Of a DNA stretch of 64,000 bases, positions 60,426 through 64,000 are shown one piece after another. The DNA comes from Maea johnstoni (lineage: Eukaryota > Annelida > Polychaeta > Spionida > Magelonidae). The stretch spans positions 28,057,446-28,121,445 of the forward strand of contig OZ012694.1 in NCBI GenBank assembly GCA_963942565.1, given 5' to 3'. A program made the position numbers and the translations under genes. The notes under the pieces are model-generated. The model saw nothing but the letters and a program-made list of their open reading frames with translations. It was not told where the DNA came from and made no database searches. Numbering within the stretch: the stretch's first letter is position 1; every line of letters starts with the position of its first letter.

Positions 60426-61241
60426 TTAAGCGCTTGCCACATTTAAACTCTTACTATGTTTGCCGCTGTTCACATGGGGTGTGCCCAAATAGCCGGACCG
60501 TTACTTTTAAAAAGTCTTTTCAACCACCGGGACACCAGGTTGAGCACGCCTCATACTCTGCATGGTATGCAGATTTTGCACTTGCTCTGGGGCCCAGGAC
60601 ACAGAGCCAATGTGTGTTTAGCATATAGTTTGAGAATGTGGACCTGGGGACCCCGCGTTGACGTCACAGCTTCACCTTGCTATGGTCGTTATCAGTTAAG
60701 CAGGTTTGGATTGTATTTGATAATTAAGAGTGATTGAGATGGCTTGCTTTCGTTTTGATATAGCATGGTAGTTATTCGGATACATGGTATCCATTATTTG
60801 ATACAATGTATCTTTTACTGTATTTAATAAATGCTTATGCACAACTCCTGTGTCTGGTTTCTGATTGTCCAAGTGGTGCCAGAGCATAATTGTCATTACA
60901 TGGTTCCTTTCATGTATTGAATAAGCTCCAAAAATATTCCCTTGTATTATATACCAGTTATGTTTATCTGTATGCTATAAACTTTTAGAGGTTTAGACTC
61001 TATTAGTTATTGATGTTACTCTGTTCCCTTTCTTCTTTTATTGTTTTTTATATACATGTGTTAATCTGTAATGCAATATTTACAGTCAATAAATATACAT
61101 ACATACATATACCATTTAGTAAGGCTTTAATATTTGCCAGAACTTGTTTTACACTTGCAACTTTGTGCACCCATATTCATTATTTCTCCATGTCTGTACT
61201 TTGTGTGCCACATGCACCCTATCAATACAGTAATTAGATAA

Positions 61242-61735
61242 ACAATTATGAATTCAGTGCTGCCTATATACTGTATATACTGTATGTCACTACGACACTT
61301 GTTGCAGACAATAATCATACAATCCCATACAATAATAAGAATTTACACTTGCATTACCGTTAAATCGTTTATAACACTTTGGCTCTTGTTGTAGACAATA
61401 AATGTACATCATAAAGAATCAAAATATCTCGGGTTATTCTAGATCTATTTATGTCATTTTGTTTCACTTTGTAGACAATGATATATAATCCAAAACATCA
61501 TAAGATTCTATTTCTTTGCACTATTTATATCAATGTGTGTCCCCTACTATACTGTGGACAATGAATATACAATCTAATGCAATCATTATATTTCTGGCTT
61601 GGCATTACTTACAAAAACTATTTACGTCATTCTGGTTCTTGTAGTAGACACTAAATATGCAATCCTCTGCAATCATATAATTTCTGGCATTACATTACTA
61701 ATCAGCTCTTTCTGTCATGTTGGCTTTCATTGCAG
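61242..61735 (+). repeat. 80-90 bp tandem repeat with acceptor-like ends, copy B
   Basis: Same registers as block A (61242, 61308 and so on). The last unit ends TTTCATTGCAG at 61735, with one more pyrimidine in the tract than block A. Confidence 0.8.
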
Positions 61736-61769
61736 GGAGATAGATGAGCATGTGTACCTAGCAAGCATT
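61736..61769 (+). promoter_or_regulatory. exon start and upstream ORF, copy B
   Basis: Acceptor at 61735, the same MSMCT upstream ORF (61744-61761), and the main ATG at 61770 in an identical context. Confidence 0.65.
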
Positions 61770-63521
61770 ATGGAGGGTGACGGAGACACATCCCGCAACT
61801 ACAGGGACGATCATGGATTACCGGAAGTAATAACTGGATTGTTTGCTTCCTGTATGGCGTTTCTTGCCACTTCCTGTCAGTTTCTTGCAGACAATGTAAA
61901 CAGGGCATCAACTTATGTCTATCCACACATCAGGAGCTGTGGGGACAGTATCTCCAAAAGGATGTCTGATTTACGTGAAAAAATTGGCATACAAGAATTC
62001 CCCGCGCCGATTAGACTTCAAAGTATCCCGAGGATGAAAAGCATCCTCACAAAGACCTTAAGTGTCCTACTAATATCGTTTTGGATTCTTTTTCTTTTTG
62101 TCGGAAATTTCAGCTCTCAAACAGGTAAAAAGATTAGAATAGCAAGAAGAATTGTTGAACATGATTCGAATTTTGATATTTCCGATACGGATTTGGCAAG
62201 ATTAGAGGCACTCAACATTGATGTGGGGGATAAACATTATCAAAAAGCAAAGCCTCTTAATTTAAAGGGGAAGAAAACAAGAAAAAGAAAGCCAAAATCA
62301 CCATCAAAAGAGGTCCCTCACGACGTAGACTTTGAGGATTCTCAAAAGATTGTTCGGGATGATATTTTTATAAATGGCGATATGGTTAAATTAAGAGAAC
62401 TAATCATTGGTATTGTGAATTCCCAAACGATAAAACAAGAATCTGAAATGAACCAGTTAGAATACAAAAATGAACCACAACAAGTAGGTTTACCAGGTGA
62501 AGATTCATTGGATTTAAAGAAAATGATAAGAGATGGAGGGAAGGAGATACATCATAAACAAAACCCAATATCAAACGATAACCAAAACCTGACGATTGGT
62601 CAAACAGATGATACCACGTACCACTCAGATAAACTAAAGGTACATCATCGAAAGCATGAGCATAAGCCCAGGCATCAATACATAGAAGACAGGGCTGTCA
62701 GAAAGCTTGATATGGGCAAATGGAATGATGCTACGCAAAGAAAAAACACGTATCAAGATGTGTTATATTCAGATGAAAACCATTCTCGGTATGGCTGGCG
62801 TCGTGCCAAAAACAAACTTTTCAAAGGTTCCGAGCTGAATACTGAAAAACAACCAGCACGTGCATCCTATAGACATAATGTTGTACCCTACTCTTACTTA
62901 ATACTTGATAAACTGGATCCGGTATATCATTTCCGCCGAAGGTACATGGAAGGAAACACAGCAGACGTTGAAAATCGCGACCATATACTTCCCTACCTAC
63001 TGGGGAATTATGTAAATTTCGAGAAATTTCCACGCAGAATATTGTTGGACCTGGGAGCCAGTTTCTATAACAGTAGTATTGAATGGTTCCTCAAGAATTA
63101 TCCGGCCACATTTGATGAGATCCATGCTTTTGAGGCAGAATACCAGAAACTTGTTATCCCACCAAACGCACCCAGGCTTAAACCCACAATCTATGCCTAC
63201 AATAAATTTGTCAGTTTCTTCGAAAACGTGGTGACGGTGAACGTGACTGAGTTCATTGTAGACTATCTGGCCATACAGGAAGAGGATATGCTGGTGGTCA
63301 AGATGGACATTGAGGGGGACGAGTATGCTGTCCTTAAGGATTGGGAGAAAAGGGGAATTTTTCCTCTTATTGATGAACTCTTTGTTGAGGTGCACTACAA
63401 ACACCCGGACATGGAACCCTTTGGCTGGGATATGTTTGCACCCCATACCCGACAAGAGGCGCTAAAGCTCTTCACCCACCTGCGCAACGACTTGGGGGTC
63501 TTTGTTCACCCTTGGCCCTAA
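61770..63521 (+). CDS. FkbM-type SAM-dependent methyltransferase, predicted single-pass membrane protein, copy B
   Basis: 583 codons, the same length as copy A. By eye, about 41 base differences separate the two, about 19 of them silent, giving 18 amino-acid changes. Sixteen fall before the methyltransferase domain, mostly in the stem (for example H-to-S, F-to-V and R-to-I changes). Only two fall in the C-terminal 175 residues (T-to-A before IQEEDML and A-to-P before FGWDMF), neither in a SAM-binding motif. The membrane segment reads TLSVLLISFWILFLFVGNF. All catalytic motifs (DLGASFYNSS, AFEAE, MDIEGDEYAVL, HPWP) are intact, so both copies look functional. Whether this is a paralogue or the other allele is open. 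Confidence 0.9.
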   Translation: MEGDGDTSRNYRDDHGLPEVITGLFASCMAFLATSCQFLADNVNRASTYVYPHIRSCGDSISKRMSDLREKIGIQEFPAPIRLQSIPRMKSILTKTLSVLLISFWILFLFVGNFSSQTGKKIRIARRIVEHDSNFDISDTDLARLEALNIDVGDKHYQKAKPLNLKGKKTRKRKPKSPSKEVPHDVDFEDSQKIVRDDIFINGDMVKLRELIIGIVNSQTIKQESEMNQLEYKNEPQQVGLPGEDSLDLKKMIRDGGKEIHHKQNPISNDNQNLTIGQTDDTTYHSDKLKVHHRKHEHKPRHQYIEDRAVRKLDMGKWNDATQRKNTYQDVLYSDENHSRYGWRRAKNKLFKGSELNTEKQPARASYRHNVVPYSYLILDKLDPVYHFRRRYMEGNTADVENRDHILPYLLGNYVNFEKFPRRILLDLGASFYNSSIEWFLKNYPATFDEIHAFEAEYQKLVIPPNAPRLKPTIYAYNKFVSFFENVVTVNVTEFIVDYLAIQEEDMLVVKMDIEGDEYAVLKDWEKRGIFPLIDELFVEVHYKHPDMEPFGWDMFAPHTRQEALKLFTHLRNDLGVFVHPWP

Positions 63522-64000
63522 CTAATGAAATATGGATCCCTTAACTTATTTAGATGCATTGGCCCAGATTTTTAGAAAATTCAATATACACTTGAACTTG
63601 AATATATTTAAAATGGACTGTGACTGAAACATATACCAAACTAAAAGGGTGCCCAATTCTCACCATATACCCTAGGTACTCCTTTGGTTCCTATAATTTT
63701 AAAATTATGCAATTTGTTTCAAGGAAGATGAGAGTACATAGGTGTTCAGTGTTGAGAGGCGTTCAATCTAGTAGTTTTATGATAACAAGAGTGGCATTCT
63801 CCCCTGAGCTATTACTCCCTGAATTCAAGCATTCAGATGTAAGACTATTAACAGTGCAGTTATCTGCTATTCATCACAATGATGACCAAGAGGGGTGCAT
63901 GATGTTCCCTACCAAGTAATTGTGTGAGAAGTAACATCACCATTTTCTTTAAATCCACAATATTGAGACCCAAGGATGTGGTAATTCTCATTCTAGATTG
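63522..64000 (+). other. 3' untranslated region of copy B, cut by window end
   Basis: Matches 40065-40543. A frame from 63620 is shorter than its block A counterpart because of small indels, which supports non-coding status. Confidence 0.6.

Larger units (their letters stand above)
51501..64000. repeat. duplicated block, copy B (runs off the window)
   Basis: Matches 28234-40543 throughout, beginning inside the piggyBac-like MITE and continuing to the last base. Coding sequence differs by about 2.3%. Unlabelled parts hold the same features as copy A, including the 75-bp dispersed repeat at about 53473-53541 and the featureless intervals. Confidence 0.97.

Overview
The window is nuclear DNA from an animal, most likely a marine invertebrate with a repeat-rich and polymorphic genome. 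It is AT-rich and full of (TA)n, (GA)n and (AC)n tracts. It carries tRNA-derived SINEs, many short inverted-repeat DNA elements, an L1/Tx1-type LINE and a tyrosine-recombinase retroelement fossil. Genes are sparse and have intron-like acceptors. Nothing suggests a bacterium, organelle or free virus. The phylum cannot be fixed from what is visible. Two runs of exactly 200 N (20264-20463 and 51301-51500) are assembly gaps.

Layout. 1-28 kb is gene-poor and transposon-dense. It holds four copies of a roughly 250-bp inverted-repeat family (R1), one split by a TA-flanked element with a perfect 29-bp terminal repeat. It also holds several tRNA-derived SINEs (family S1) with visible target duplications, a 4.85-kb LINE with a 16-bp target duplication (10339-15218), an unusual quasi-palindromic element built of TCGTGAAAA words inside a SINE (21194-22104), and a 62-bp minisatellite of about ten units (23260-23895).

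From 28234 to at least 40543 the sequence is repeated at 51501-64000, offset 23.1-23.5 kb and a few percent diverged. Each copy carries, in the same order, paired TTAA elements, two S1 SINEs, an S3 SINE, an inverted-repeat element with two exon-like/intron-like modules, a broken DIRS-order fossil, and one real gene. That gene encodes a predicted single-pass membrane FkbM-type methyltransferase with a 583-codon ORF from the first ATG (38313-40064 and 61770-63521). The coding copies differ at about 41 of 1,752 bases by eye count. Copy B begins directly after an N gap, in the middle of a transposon, so an uncollapsed second haplotype is as likely as a true tandem duplication.

Between the copies (41.5-51.3 kb) lie an 87-bp tandem duplication with E-box and CRE words, a 1.6-kb hAT-like element containing its own 140-bp satellite, and a stack in which a SINE is split by one inverted-repeat element and followed by a 2.26-kb TAA-flanked element.

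The most interesting signals are the intron-like modules at 34693-35231, the decaying array of acceptor-like sites that ends exactly at the methyltransferase exon (37785-38278), and the TCGTGAAAA element. All functional statements are predictions from reading the sequence; no search was run.
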